47,982 nucleotides of DNA from Gammaproteobacteria bacterium (GCA_030426545.1 JAUHYL010000027.1:1-47982), one strand, 5' to 3'; shown: positions 1 to 8,850, counted from the stretch's first letter. Notes: generated from the letters alone by a model not told the origin. Program-made: numbers and translations.

Positions 1-439
1 AGATGCGCGAATCGACGATCTCGAAACAGGGCATGATGGTTGCCGTGGCGTCCAGCACATCCTGTTCCGTCACGCCCGGGCCTACCAGGTCTTTCTTTAG
101 CCTAAAGGCTATCTCGCCCTCGGCCCGGGGCTGGATAAGGTTACCGGAGATGGGGATGTCCGAACCGTCCGGGTACGCCATGGTATTGGTCAGGAAGCCA
201 AAATCAGGCTGGAATACACCGAGCATTTCCTGCACGGGTTTACTGGTAACGCCAATTTTTTTCCCGACGATGGTTTCGCCGTCTTGCTCCAGCCGCCTGC
301 TCACCATGCGTTGCGAGATATGGTAGGCATCTTCAATCGTGATATCCGGCTCGCGCTCGGTCAGCGGCGGCAACGTGCTGCATGACCTGAGGGCGGCGTA
401 CAGCTCATCACCCAGGGTCTCAATGCGATCTTGTTCCAT
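1..439 (-). CDS. mhpD: 2-keto-4-pentenoate hydratase (MhpD/TesE family), C-terminus cut by window edge
   Basis: Predicted to add water to 2-hydroxypenta-2,4-dienoate (or a substituted form) to give 4-hydroxy-2-oxovalerate, the step after hydrolysis in meta-cleavage routes. About 146 N-terminal residues of the usual 260-270 are present. The segment GKKIGVTSKPVQEMLGV is the conserved GxKxGxTS region, and QPRAEGEIAF carries the acidic pair that binds Mg2+ in this family. The ATG at 439 has TAGGACAG just upstream. It lies 86 bp downstream of the ring-cleavage hydrolase gene on the same strand, which fits the pathway order; an aldolase and acetaldehyde dehydrogenase would be expected beyond the left edge. 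It could instead be a related 4-oxalocrotonate decarboxylase, which has the same fold. Confidence 0.87.
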   Translation of the reverse strand, partial: MEQDRIETLGDELYAALRSCSTLPPLTEREPDITIEDAYHISQRMVSRRLEQDGETIVGKKIGVTSKPVQEMLGVFQPDFGFLTNTMAYPDGSDIPISGNLIQPRAEGEIAFRLKKDLVGPGVTEQDVLDATATIMPCFEIVDSRI

Positions 440-525
440 TTCTGTCCTACTCGTCAGGGCAAGCGGCAATTCTACACGCCCCTCGCAGCTGACAACAGAC
501 GAGGAACACCTGGCGCGCCGGAGAT

Positions 526-1359
526 TCAGCCGTTCTGCAGGAAATCCAGGCAGGCCCGGTTGAACATGTCCTCGTGCTCCACCATGACCCAGTGTCCGCA
601 CTCGGTCACCAGGATTAGACGCAGCTGTTTGAGGTTTTTCGCCATCGCCATGATGCCGTTCTCCGGCATCATTTTCTCGTCCATGCCCCAGAAGCCCAGC
701 ACCGGACAACGGATCTCTGGCAGGCGGTCAACAAGCACCGGGATCTGCATGGTGGCCATGACATGACCGTTCATGATTTCCATGATCTGCGTACGCTCTT
801 CCACCAGCTCGTCGGTAGCGTATTGCGGGTCGTGCATGAGGCCGGTGGCGAACAGATCCTTCATCACCTCATGCGTGACAGGCTCGCCAGAGCCGAACAC
901 CTGGAACACCTTCTGCATACCCGGCATGGCCTGGTACTCGGGTAGTTCACTCAGGCCGCCGGGCGCCATCAGAATCAGTTTCTCGACCAGGTCCGGGTAA
1001 TCCAGGGCCAGCCCGATGGCAATGGCGCCGCCCAGGGAGTTGCCCACCAGCGTGCAGCGATCCACGCCGGCAGCGTCGAGCGTCTGCTTGATGCATTCCA
1101 CAAAAAACGACAGGGGGTGATCCCTGTCGTCGGGCTTGTCTGAAAAACCATAGCCGATATGGTCCGGGACTACACAGCGATACCCCGCCTCCACGAGACG
1201 GGGATAATTGCCTTTAAAGTTACTGTGCCCGCTCGCGCCAGGGCCGGAGCCATGCAGGAACACCACCACGTCGCCTTTGCCCTGGTCGATGTAGTGCATG
1301 CGGTAGCCGTTGGCACACTCGGCGTACTGATCTTCCGGTAATCTCCCGATCATCTTCAT
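526..1359 (-). CDS. meta-cleavage product C-C hydrolase (MhpC/BphD/HsaD-like alpha/beta hydrolase)
   Basis: A 277-residue alpha/beta hydrolase expected to split the C-C bond of a vinylogous 1,5-diketone made by extradiol ring cleavage. Visible features: oxyanion-hole segment HGSGPG near residue 36, nucleophile Ser108 in GNSLGG, acid Asp227 in GMDEKM and His256 in ECGHW; length and spacing match MhpC, BphD and HsaD. The open frame extends upstream into the hydroxylase gene, but the start chosen at 1359 lies 10 nt after that gene's TGA with GAGGGT overlapping the stop, so the two are probably translationally coupled. The hydratase follows directly. Whether the preferred substrate is phenylpropionate-like (MhpC) or steroid-like (HsaD) cannot be told from the sequence alone. 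Confidence 0.88.
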   Translation of the reverse strand: MKMIGRLPEDQYAECANGYRMHYIDQGKGDVVVFLHGSGPGASGHSNFKGNYPRLVEAGYRCVVPDHIGYGFSDKPDDRDHPLSFFVECIKQTLDAAGVDRCTLVGNSLGGAIAIGLALDYPDLVEKLILMAPGGLSELPEYQAMPGMQKVFQVFGSGEPVTHEVMKDLFATGLMHDPQYATDELVEERTQIMEIMNGHVMATMQIPVLVDRLPEIRCPVLGFWGMDEKMMPENGIMAMAKNLKQLRLILVTECGHWVMVEHEDMFNRACLDFLQNG

Positions 1360-1369
1360 GTGCTGACCC

Positions 1370-2560
1370 TCACAGCGCGTAGTCGGCGTTTTCTTCGCCG
1401 AACAAAACCCCACCCATATTGGCGGCAAAGGGCGTGGAGTGATTGGCAACGTGCGCCTGGCTGGCCAGGATATCGAGGTGGTAGGCCAGCAGCTCGCTGT
1501 CCATGCGAATGCCGCCGCTACCGGCCGCTTTCAGCATCTTGCTGGACAGCGCCAGGCACCGATCCGCCACCACCGCAGAGTCATAGCGGTATCGAATGCG
1601 ATCCTCTACGGGAATAGGCTCGCCCGCGCGACAACAGGCCATCATGGCGTCGAAGTTGCGCAGCATGGTGAGCTTCATTTCTTCGATTTCGGCCTTCACC
1701 TCCGCTGCCAGTACTCTGGCGAATGGGTCGTCCTTCATCTTCACCGGACCGGCCTGGCGGGTTTTCGCCACCTCGACAAAAGCCTCCAGTGCACCCTCGC
1801 AGGCGCCCAGTGTGGCGGTACACACGGCGCGCACAAACACCTGCATGAACGGCATGCGATAGAGCGGCGCGGTGTTCACCGCGTTGCCCGGGTTGTCGCA
1901 GAGGAAGCCGTCGATGGATTTATGCGTGCGGTGCTCGGGCACAAACGCATCCTCCACCACGATGTCGTGGCTACCTGTGCCCTGCAGGCCGATCACTTCC
2001 CAGTTCGGGATGATCTCGTAGTCCTCGATAGGCACAAGAAATGTGCGGTAATTGGCCATATCAAAGGGCGCTTCCGGCGTCGGCACGACCGCGCCAAGGA
2101 AAGCCCACTTGCAGTGCTCCGAGCCACTGGAAAAACTCCAGCGACCGCTGAGGCGAAAACCGCCATCAACCACCTTCACCTTGCCCACCGGAGCATACGA
2201 CGAGGAAATGAGCACAGTGGGATCATCTTTCCAGACGTCCTGCGCCGCCTGGTCGTCAAACACGGCCAGCTGCCAGTTGTGGACCGCGATGACGCCGAGA
2301 ATCCATGCACTGGATGGACAGTGGCGCGCCACTTCCAGCCCCACCATATAGAAAACCTGGGGATCCATGGCATAACCACCCCACTGCTCCGGCTGCAGAA
2401 TTTTGAAGAATCCTGCTTTTTGGAATTCCTCCACCGTTTCAGTCGGTACGCGCTGATCCCTGGCCGCCTGGGCGCGGCGCTCCTTCAGTGTCGGCCCCAT
2501 GGCGCGGGCTGCGGTCAGCAGTTGCTTCGCCCGGGGGCTGTCTAATCCATACTCGTTCAT
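1370..2560 (-). CDS. hsaA: HsaA-type flavin-dependent phenol hydroxylase (acyl-CoA dehydrogenase fold)
   Basis: Predicted oxygenase subunit of a two-component group D monooxygenase that ortho-hydroxylates a phenol to a catechol using reduced flavin from a separate reductase. The 396-residue protein has the acyl-CoA dehydrogenase fold, but its middle resembles HsaA (the 3-HSA hydroxylase of steroid degradation): VISSSYAPVGKVKVVDGGF, a SGRWSFSSGSEHCKW segment, GLQGTGSHDIVVEDAFVP and a long helical C-terminus with FVRAVCTATLGACEGALEAF. The ATG at 2560 has AGGTGA upstream. The HsaB-type reductase partner is encoded at 15,097-15,603. It is followed within 11 nt by the C-C hydrolase. A dibenzothiophene or indole monooxygenase relative is the main alternative. 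Confidence 0.85.
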   Translation of the reverse strand: MNEYGLDSPRAKQLLTAARAMGPTLKERRAQAARDQRVPTETVEEFQKAGFFKILQPEQWGGYAMDPQVFYMVGLEVARHCPSSAWILGVIAVHNWQLAVFDDQAAQDVWKDDPTVLISSSYAPVGKVKVVDGGFRLSGRWSFSSGSEHCKWAFLGAVVPTPEAPFDMANYRTFLVPIEDYEIIPNWEVIGLQGTGSHDIVVEDAFVPEHRTHKSIDGFLCDNPGNAVNTAPLYRMPFMQVFVRAVCTATLGACEGALEAFVEVAKTRQAGPVKMKDDPFARVLAAEVKAEIEEMKLTMLRNFDAMMACCRAGEPIPVEDRIRYRYDSAVVADRCLALSSKMLKAAGSGGIRMDSELLAYHLDILASQAHVANHSTPFAANMGGVLFGEENADYAL

Positions 2561-2773
2561 GGGCTCACCTGTTCCATTGTTTGTTTGACGCCTTATGTAC
2601 CACGTCGGCGCCTTTTTTTAAGCGGCAAACGCGCTCATAGTCGCCTACTCTAAGGCAGCCTGTGCGGTGGCCGCATCCTCCAAATAGGTTATTTCGTAGC
2701 CCGGGGACACACCGCCGACGTGTTTGCGACACTGCCCGCTGGTGACCCGCGTGGCTGTCAGCAGTGCAACCGC
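2561..2773. other. intergenic region before hsaA
   Basis: 213 bp between the SDR stop and the hydroxylase start, both minus strand. A run of seven T (on +) beside GGCGCC near 2610-2620 is visible, but no clean hairpin with a U-tract and no convincing -35/-10 pair could be assigned. It is long enough for a promoter driving hsaA, hydrolase and hydratase. Confidence 0.3.
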
Positions 2774-3637
2774 CTACTCCACGACCACATCGCCATAGGT
2801 CGTAGTATCCCCGAAGAACTCGCGATGTGACATGGGCACCTTGCCGCCACTATCGGCGATACCGTACTCAGCACCCAACTCGGCACCAATCCATACCTTA
2901 CCCGTTTTACCCATCAGCCTCGGGTCACGGGCCAGCGCATCGATGACTTTGCCGGTAAACTCTGGCGTTTCGGCAGTCGAAACCAGGCCGGCATATTTGT
3001 CCGGCTCAGACTCGAATACCCGCTGCGTGCGCTCAGTCAGCAGCAAACCCATCCAGATCGATACCACAGCGACCTTGTACGGCCTGAAATCCACTGCCAT
3101 GTCATGTGACATCTTGTCCACTGCCGCCTTGCCGGCGCCATATGCAGGCCCGTGCATGTAGATGCGTCCACCGAAGGATGAGGTATTCACCACCAGACCT
3201 TCACCGTTAGCCAGCAGAAGCGGCGCTGCATAATAGCCGGCAACATAGTGTGAGCGCATGCCGACCTGCCAGATGTCCGTCAGTTCCAGCGGCTTCTCCC
3301 AGAACGGCCCTTTTTCTGTCAGCGCGTCATGCAGGCTGGTGGCATTGTTCACCAGGATATCCAGCCTGCCCTTTTCTTCCTTTACCTGTTCGAACAGGCG
3401 CTGCACCTCTGCATCATTGGCATGATCACAGTAAACCGGAATTCCGACACCACCGGCGGCGGTCACCGCATCCGCGGTGGCCTGCACGGTGCCCGGTAGC
3501 GGTGCATCTCCTTCATGTTGGGTACGCCCGGTGACGTACACAGTTGCACCCGTGGCGCCCAGGGCGATTGCGATGCCTTTACCCGCGCCCCGGCTGGCGC
3601 CGGTTACGACCACCACCCTATTGTTGTTCAATGCCAT
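2774..3637 (-). CDS. short-chain dehydrogenase/reductase (DHRS1-like)
   Basis: A 287-residue NAD(P)-dependent oxidoreductase of the classical SDR family, expected to oxidise or reduce an alcohol/ketone on the cluster's substrate. Seen directly: N-terminal VTGASRGAGKGIA nucleotide-binding loop, VNNAT in place of the usual NNAG, NTSSFGG (catalytic Ser) and the YxxxK pair in GPAYGAGKAAVDK. The C-terminus is longer than the 250-residue norm, as in DHRS1-like SDRs. The frame is open 18 codons further upstream, but the ATG at 3637 starts right before the Rossmann strand and is preferred; its SD (GGCGAG) is weak. The substrate cannot be predicted. Confidence 0.82.
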   Translation of the reverse strand: MALNNNRVVVVTGASRGAGKGIAIALGATGATVYVTGRTQHEGDAPLPGTVQATADAVTAAGGVGIPVYCDHANDAEVQRLFEQVKEEKGRLDILVNNATSLHDALTEKGPFWEKPLELTDIWQVGMRSHYVAGYYAAPLLLANGEGLVVNTSSFGGRIYMHGPAYGAGKAAVDKMSHDMAVDFRPYKVAVVSIWMGLLLTERTQRVFESEPDKYAGLVSTAETPEFTGKVIDALARDPRLMGKTGKVWIGAELGAEYGIADSGGKVPMSHREFFGDTTTYGDVVVE

Positions 3638-3925
3638 TCTCGCCAAATTCCAGAAATTGAGGATCGAGCGGGAATCCTTGCAAATTACCACGCCACCGAC
3701 AAGTACTGCAGGTAAATGACTTAATGCATCTGGAGTCTCTACTGTGCCAGTACCTGGCTCAGAGTTTCCTGTCTAGGGTGAAGACGGCTTCTCCATCGCT
3801 GGAACCCTTATCTTTCACGTCAGATGGACACACGCCCAGGCCGCACAGCCAACTGCGGCCCCTGACATTCAGCCCGACAATTTTACACCCACCCGTTACA
3901 GAAAAAGCTTGGTCGGTCGCCGATG
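3638..3925. other. intergenic region between GST and SDR
   Basis: 288 bp after the GST stop and before the SDR start (minus strand). It contains no supported gene. A small minus-strand frame covering part of it is an overlapping shadow of the GST 3' end. No terminator hairpin with a T-run was found; a promoter for the SDR is possible but not identified. Confidence 0.3.
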
Positions 3926-4723
3926 TCACGCGAGTGACTGCAGTCGCTCCGCCAATGCCTCGCGCGAGGCTCGCCCATGCCCGGCCAGTAGGTCTAGTCT
4001 CTCCGCTGGCAGGTAAGCCAACACTGCTTTTGCGTACGAATTCCGAGAGGCCATACGCTTGAACCAACGCTCCAGCGCACCTCCCTCTTCGACAAAGATA
4101 TCGTCCACGCCGTACTGATAAAGGGCATGGATATAAGGCATTACTGCTCCATCAGCAAGATCCGGCTCTGCCTCGCCCAACCAATCCTGTTGCTGTAAGG
4201 CGTCTTCCAGGTGCTGACAAAAATCTACATAGATGGCTAACGCCTGGATAACGTCCGGTGCATCCATGCCCTGCTCTAGAATACGCAACTGCCTGGAACG
4301 CCGCACAGGATCGGGGACGCGGAGCACCTTTGCCCGCGCCTCAGCCTCGCCCGCCTGCAGAAATTGCCTCCGCAGGGAAATGGCCCAAGCAAGCGCGCCA
4401 AGCGACGGATGCACCGCCTCGTCCACAGTTTTCATCCACAAACGTGTGGCGAGTCGCTGATGCACATCGCCGCGCAACAAAGGCTTACGAGGATAGACCT
4501 CGTCCAGGTATTCGCATATCAAACTGGATTCGACAATGGGTATGCCGCTATCCACCAGCGTTGGTACGACGCCGCGCGGATTCAAGCGCAGATAAGCGGG
4601 AGCCAGGTTCTCCTTCTCCACGATATTGACGATGTGAGAAACGTAATCCAATTTCTTCTCATAGAGCACCCACCGCACTTTCTGGGCACAGGGTGAGACC
4701 ATAGAATGGTAAAGCTCTAACAT
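3926..4723 (-). CDS. glutathione S-transferase family protein
   Basis: A 265-residue GST: thioredoxin-fold N-terminal domain (about residues 1-80), then an all-helical C-terminal domain. The start ELYHSMVSPCAQKVR places Ser10 and Cys12 where the GSH-activating residue sits in Ser/Cys-type GSTs; NPRGVVPTLV carries the cis-Pro and IVESSLICEYLDE the gamma-glutamyl-binding Glu-Ser. Bacterial GSTs in aromatic clusters act as ether-cleaving enzymes (LigE/F), epoxide or dehalogenating transferases, or isomerases; the sequence does not say which. It lies between the TonB receptor, which has a terminator before this gene, and the SDR 288 bp downstream, so it probably has its own promoter. The ATG at 4723 has no strong SD. 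Confidence 0.83.
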   Translation of the reverse strand: MLELYHSMVSPCAQKVRWVLYEKKLDYVSHIVNIVEKENLAPAYLRLNPRGVVPTLVDSGIPIVESSLICEYLDEVYPRKPLLRGDVHQRLATRLWMKTVDEAVHPSLGALAWAISLRRQFLQAGEAEARAKVLRVPDPVRRSRQLRILEQGMDAPDVIQALAIYVDFCQHLEDALQQQDWLGEAEPDLADGAVMPYIHALYQYGVDDIFVEEGGALERWFKRMASRNSYAKAVLAYLPAERLDLLAGHGRASREALAERLQSLA

Positions 4724-4740
4724 TGGATCTGCCCATAACG

Positions 4741-4765
4741 AAAAAAAGCGGGCGCTGGCGCCCGC
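4741..4765 (-). terminator. rho-independent terminator of the TonB receptor gene
   Basis: On the minus strand the sequence reads GCGGGCG-CCAG-CGCCCGC followed by seven T: a perfect 7-8 bp GC stem with a tetraloop and U-tract, starting 30 bp after the receptor stop codon. It separates the receptor from the GST gene. Confidence 0.9.
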
Positions 4766-4794
4766 AACGAATCACCCGCAAGAGTGATGAAAGC

Positions 4795-7041
4795 TCAGTT
4801 GGTGTCGTATCTGAAACGAACGTACCAGGTCGAGCCATCCCCGTAAGTACGCCCGGGCACAAAGCCGAACATTGTTGTGGTCCAGTATTCCTCATCAGTG
4901 AGGTTGTCACCGCCCACCATCACGCTCCACTTTTCATCCGCACTGGTGTAGGTAACGTTGGCACCCAGTAGCTCGTAACCATCGATAATCTCGCTATCGA
5001 AGTTACCCACGCCGAGGCCACTGTAGTGGTCATCCACGCCATTGTAGTCGAGCTGGAAGGTCAGAGAACCGTTGTCACCCAGTGGCATGAAGTAGCTGCC
5101 GCCGATAAGAAACGTGTATTCAGGTGCCGACACGGGCTCAGCATCCAAGCCTGGCGCGTTGCCGGGGATACCCAGATCAGCGAAGATCGGATGGTCAGGA
5201 TCTGCACTTTGATACTCCGCATCCAGTAGGCCCACGTTGCCAAAAAAAGTAATGTTGTCCGTAGGCAGCCAGCTGAAATCCAATTCCACCCCGTTTATGT
5301 CGACATCGGCAACAGCCGCTGTCTGCGGGTCAATTAACTCAACCTTATCTTGATACTCGCTGACAAACACCGCCACGTTAGTGCGCAGTTGTCCATCAAA
5401 CCAGTCGGCTTTCAGGCCCACTTCGAAGGTGTCGACAATCTCCGGGTCGAGCCAGCTTGAGGCAAATTCTGCCTCGGTGGCGCGCGCGCCCTCAAGCGAA
5501 CCCGCTTTAAAACCTTTCGAGTAACTCAGGTAAAGCATAACGCTTTCCGTGCTTTGCCACTCCAGCCCAAGGCGCGGCGTAAATTCACTCCAACTTTCAT
5601 CGGGGCTGACAGGAAACCCTGGAATAACCGTACTGCGGTCTTCGTACAAAGAAAGATAGTCCACTTCCTTCTCATCCCAGGTTTGGCGAGCGCCAAAGAA
5701 TATGTTCAGCGAGTCTGCGATCTGATAGTCAGCGTCGAAGTAGATCGCGTAGCTGGTAGTTTCCTGGCTGGTATCGTTCCATGCACCACCGAACTGCTCC
5801 GTCTGACCAGGGAAACAGCAGACTGGCGAGAACTCGATAGGCAATAGCGCTCCTACGTACTGAAATTGAGACCAGTCATTGTAGAAGTAGTAAAGTCCAG
5901 CGACATAACTGAGGTTGTCCCCCAGATCGCCAGAGAACTGGAACTCCTGCGTGAACTGCTCGAATTGATTGCTGCTGTCGACGTGCGTCCAGATACTCGC
6001 ACCAGGCGCTGGATTAAGTGTCGTGGGAAAGCTGCCCAGCTGTGACTTGTAGTCTTCATCGTACTCTCGCCAGCCGGTAATGGACTTGAGCGTACCAATC
6101 GAGAGTTCCCAGCTTCCCTTCAAGATTGCGTTGAAGCCCTCAAAATCGTGACCACCGTCCCCGGTGAGGGGCTCTGACACACCTTTGCTGACGCCGTAGA
6201 TCGGCTGAAAGTCAGCGGCACCTGTCTTGGAGAGAAACGTCGTTGGATCTGTGGGAAGAATGGGAGTAATCAAGTTGGTTCCGCTGTCCTGTTCCGATGC
6301 CTCTAGAATCAGCTGATAGGAGGATGTCTCGGAAGGCTCCCAGAGAAAGCCCAGCCGCCCCCCCAAATGCTCCTGCTCGCCGAATTGATCATCCAGTTCG
6401 GCGCCTGTGGGATCCACGCGAGTAACGTAGCCATCATTTGCTGTGCGGAAAAGATCAACCTTTACACCCAGAACATCTTTTACCAGCGGGGCGCTGTAGG
6501 TCAGCTTGACGTCCTGGCGCTCGTTCGAGCCCAGCGTACCTTCAATCATGAAACGCGTGTCTTGCAGTTCAGGCTTACGCGATGTAAAGCTGACTGAGCC
6601 GGTCGTTGCGTTCCGCCCGTATAGCGTTCCCTGCGGACCGCGCAATACTTCCACCGATTCCATATCCATCATGTCGATGTAGGCGCCCGAAGTGGACTGC
6701 AGGTAGACTTCATCGACAAACACCGCCACGGCATTTTCGTAATTCCAGTTATTTTCGGCCCGCCCAGCCCCACGCATAAAGAACTGCGGCGCGCCAAAGG
6801 TGACCGTGTTCCTGGGCGCCAGGAAGTTTGGCACTCGGGTGGACAAGTCCATGGCGTTCTGAACGTCGAAGCGATCCATCTGCTCTGCACTGAAAGCGGA
6901 CACTGCGATGGGCACTTCCTGCAGATTTTCCGAGCGTTTTCTTGCAGTTACAACAACTTCTTCCAAAGTACCCTGAGCAAGAGCATAGTCTGTAGCCAGT
7001 AGCGTACAGACCGCCAACGAGACAGTATTTAGCTTCTTCAC
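4795..7041 (-). CDS. TonB-dependent outer-membrane receptor
   Basis: A 748-residue outer-membrane beta-barrel transporter expected to import the cluster's substrate at the expense of TonB energy. An N-terminal signal peptide (KKLNTVSLAVCTLLA, cleaved around ALAQG) is followed at once by a TonB box (LEEVVVTARK), a plug domain with EVLRGPQGTLYGRNATTG, and a barrel rich in alternating aromatic strands. The frame is open 31 codons upstream, but the GTG at 7041 is chosen because GAGGA lies 7 nt before it and it starts the signal peptide. Similar receptors without siderophore-type features are common beside catabolic genes in marine bacteria, so an organic substrate rather than iron is inferred. 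A strong terminator follows. The dyad motif at 7163-7180 lies about 120 bp upstream. Confidence 0.93.
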   Translation of the reverse strand: MKKLNTVSLAVCTLLATDYALAQGTLEEVVVTARKRSENLQEVPIAVSAFSAEQMDRFDVQNAMDLSTRVPNFLAPRNTVTFGAPQFFMRGAGRAENNWNYENAVAVFVDEVYLQSTSGAYIDMMDMESVEVLRGPQGTLYGRNATTGSVSFTSRKPELQDTRFMIEGTLGSNERQDVKLTYSAPLVKDVLGVKVDLFRTANDGYVTRVDPTGAELDDQFGEQEHLGGRLGFLWEPSETSSYQLILEASEQDSGTNLITPILPTDPTTFLSKTGAADFQPIYGVSKGVSEPLTGDGGHDFEGFNAILKGSWELSIGTLKSITGWREYDEDYKSQLGSFPTTLNPAPGASIWTHVDSSNQFEQFTQEFQFSGDLGDNLSYVAGLYYFYNDWSQFQYVGALLPIEFSPVCCFPGQTEQFGGAWNDTSQETTSYAIYFDADYQIADSLNIFFGARQTWDEKEVDYLSLYEDRSTVIPGFPVSPDESWSEFTPRLGLEWQSTESVMLYLSYSKGFKAGSLEGARATEAEFASSWLDPEIVDTFEVGLKADWFDGQLRTNVAVFVSEYQDKVELIDPQTAAVADVDINGVELDFSWLPTDNITFFGNVGLLDAEYQSADPDHPIFADLGIPGNAPGLDAEPVSAPEYTFLIGGSYFMPLGDNGSLTFQLDYNGVDDHYSGLGVGNFDSEIIDGYELLGANVTYTSADEKWSVMVGGDNLTDEEYWTTTMFGFVPGRTYGDGSTWYVRFRYDTN

Positions 7042-7162
7042 CTTGAGTTCCTCGTATTGCCAGTTATTTGAGTTATACACATCGTTATTTTGGAGCTGAG
7101 CCGATACGCCACTCGCCGCACTACTCAGTGTCACATGCTATGCGGCAAGACCTGGACAAAGT

Positions 7163-7180
7163 ACCTAACTTTGGTCAGGT
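7163..7180. promoter_or_regulatory. 18-bp dyad motif, copy 1 (upstream of TonB receptor)
   Basis: ACCTAACTTTGGTCAGGT, an ACCT-N10-AGGT dyad 122 bp before the receptor GTG and overlapping the Nudix stop codon. Copies at 7789-7806 and 19,125-19,142 share the ACCTAWCTTTGG core and the AGGT half-site at the same spacing. A shared operator is inferred. Confidence 0.5.
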
Positions 7181-7785
7181 TGATTCATTCCGCCGCGCAA
7201 AAGCCAGTCCCTGGTCATGTATACGGCGGCAATACTTCTCGCCTCGGTAAACTCATCGCCCGTTACTAAGTCAAAGAGCCGTTGCATCGAGTAACTGTGG
7301 CTTTCTATGGGCTCGAGTTCATCGCCATCTGCTTCAGCCGGACTCAGGCCAGTGGCGACACAAACGCAAATGGTGTGCTGCAGGTGAGAAGGCACCAGGG
7401 AAAGGGTCTGCAGAAAAGTGACTTTTTCAGCGGTGTAGCCTATTTCTTCAGCGAGTTCCCGCCGGGCAGCCTCTTCAATGCTCTCGCCCTCGCCCACTCC
7501 CCCCATTGGCAAACCCAGCACGAATCCGTGCACACCGGGGGCGTATTCGCGAATCAGAATGAAGCGCTCTTCATCCAACATCGCGACAACGACGACAGAG
7601 CGATGGCCGCCGTCCAGGAGACGTTCAACGCGCAGTTCTTCCCCGCTGCGAAAACGCAACAGGCGTTCCTGCACATGGAAAAAACGGCTGTGGGCAACCA
7701 TTTCCTCCTCCACGACAACGGGCTTCTGCTTCACGCGGCCTCCTGCATTGTTATCGGGCCAACTATCCTTGCAGATAATGCTCAT
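7165..7785 (-). CDS. NudE-like Nudix hydrolase (ADP-sugar/NADH-type pyrophosphatase)
   Basis: A 206-residue Nudix enzyme. The full Nudix box GX5EX7REUXEEXGU is present at residues 95-117, with Arg109, Glu110, Glu113 and Glu114 in RRELAEEIGY. The surrounding sequence (LIREYAPGVHGFVLGLP, then SLVPSHLQHT and a C-terminal MTRDWLL) resembles NudE, which hydrolyses ADP-ribose, NADH and related compounds. The ATG at 7785 has AGG 4 nt upstream; the longer open frame has no SD. Its presence inside a catabolic island is odd; it may remove nucleotide by-products or act on a CoA/ADP conjugate. The gene is bracketed by two nearly identical 22-bp direct repeats. Confidence 0.85.
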   Translation of the reverse strand: MSIICKDSWPDNNAGGRVKQKPVVVEEEMVAHSRFFHVQERLLRFRSGEELRVERLLDGGHRSVVVVAMLDEERFILIREYAPGVHGFVLGLPMGGVGEGESIEEAARRELAEEIGYTAEKVTFLQTLSLVPSHLQHTICVCVATGLSPAEADGDELEPIESHSYSMQRLFDLVTGDEFTEARSIAAVYMTRDWLLRGGMNQPDQS

Positions 7786-7788
7786 CAA

Positions 7789-7806
7789 ACCTATCTTTGG
7801 GCAGGT
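7789..7806. promoter_or_regulatory. 18-bp dyad motif, copy 2 (Nudix/SMP-30 divergent region)
   Basis: ACCTATCTTTGGGCAGGT, extended to a perfect AACCT-N10-AGGTT dyad. It lies 3 bp before the Nudix ATG and 69 bp before the SMP-30 ATG. Over 22 bp it matches copy 1 at 20 positions. The position over the Nudix ribosome-binding site suggests repression of Nudix or control of the plus-strand lactonase gene. Confidence 0.5.
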
Positions 7807-7874
7807 TGATCGTCCAGGCGTGGCGTGCAAAGTACTGCAAACACACGCTGAATCACTATTCCAGGAGACAGCCA

Positions 7875-8780
7875 ATGCACACGCTTACCGATCAGTTACG
7901 TTTTCCGGAGGGCCCCGTCGTACTTGAGGATGGCTCTGTCATAGTGGTTGAGATCGCCACTGGCGGCGTTTCAAGGGTTTACGAGGATGGGCGAGTAGAG
8001 AAGGTTGCGGAGCCAGGTGGCGGCCCCAACGGGGCGGCGCTAGGGCCGGACGGGCGTCTTTACGTGTGTAACAACGGAGGCTTCAGCTGGCATGAGGATG
8101 ATGGGCTGTTGGCTCCGGGGAATACGCCAGCCGATTATTCTGGCGGCCGCATTGAGGCCATCGACATATCCACCGGCGATGTCGAGGTACTATACACCGA
8201 TTGCAATGGGAATCCCCTGAAAGGACCCAACGACCTCGTGTTTGATGGACACGGAGGCTTCTGGTTCAGCGACAACGGCAAGCGCTACGACCGCACAATG
8301 GACCGCGGAAGCATTTTGTACGCCAAAGCAGACGGCTCCCACATCGATGAGTGGTTTTTCCCCTTCGAGCACCCCAACGGCGTGGCGCTCTCGCCAGATG
8401 GCGGCACACTCTACTTCACAGAAACCGTTACAGGCCGCTGCTTTAAGGCAGAACTGGAGGCACCGGGCAAACCGGCGAGAGTGTTCGGCAGTTTTGACCC
8501 CGAGGGACTCCTCTACGGTGCCCCAGGAATGCAGTTATTTGACTCAATGGCCGTCGATTCTGAGGGCAACGTGTGTATTGGTACGATCATTAACGGCGGC
8601 ATTACTGTCATCTCGCCCGAGGGAGAGCTGGTTGAGCATGTGCCACTTCCCGATCCGTTCGTTACCAACATCTGCTTCGGTGGCGTCGATATGAAAACCG
8701 CTTACGCCACACTATCGGGTACCGGAAAGCTGGTCAGCTTTGACTGGCCCCGCCCGGGGCTTCGTCTGCATCACCAGTAG
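7875..8780 (+). CDS. SMP-30/gluconolactonase/LRE family lactonase
   Basis: A 301-residue six-bladed beta-propeller expected to hydrolyse a lactone with one divalent metal. The metal ligands of the family are visible: Glu in RFPEGPVV near residue 12, Asn in KGPNDLVFD and Asp in LFDSMAVDSEG; repeated GxxxxDxxGxxxF blades fill the rest. No signal peptide, so it is cytoplasmic. The ATG at 7875 has AGGAGA upstream; the longer frame lacks an SD. It is the only plus-strand gene in the island and is divergent from the Nudix gene. A lactone would arise from a Baeyer-Villiger-type oxidation, a reaction the nearby luciferase-like enzyme could carry out; that link is inference. Confidence 0.88.
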   Translation: MHTLTDQLRFPEGPVVLEDGSVIVVEIATGGVSRVYEDGRVEKVAEPGGGPNGAALGPDGRLYVCNNGGFSWHEDDGLLAPGNTPADYSGGRIEAIDISTGDVEVLYTDCNGNPLKGPNDLVFDGHGGFWFSDNGKRYDRTMDRGSILYAKADGSHIDEWFFPFEHPNGVALSPDGGTLYFTETVTGRCFKAELEAPGKPARVFGSFDPEGLLYGAPGMQLFDSMAVDSEGNVCIGTIINGGITVISPEGELVEHVPLPDPFVTNICFGGVDMKTAYATLSGTGKLVSFDWPRPGLRLHHQ

Positions 8781-8850
8781 CTCCCGGTGATCGAAGGAGA
8801 GCAGAGCCGGGATTCCTGACGCGCCCCGAGCGGCTCACCAACTACCTCAG

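Noticed and set aside
1439-2545. 368-residue plus-strand open frame
   Set aside because: Exact antisense of the hsaA-like gene; His/Arg-rich composition without any recognisable motif.
3759-4067. 102-residue minus-strand frame
   Set aside because: Overlaps the GST 3' end in another frame and has no recognisable content.
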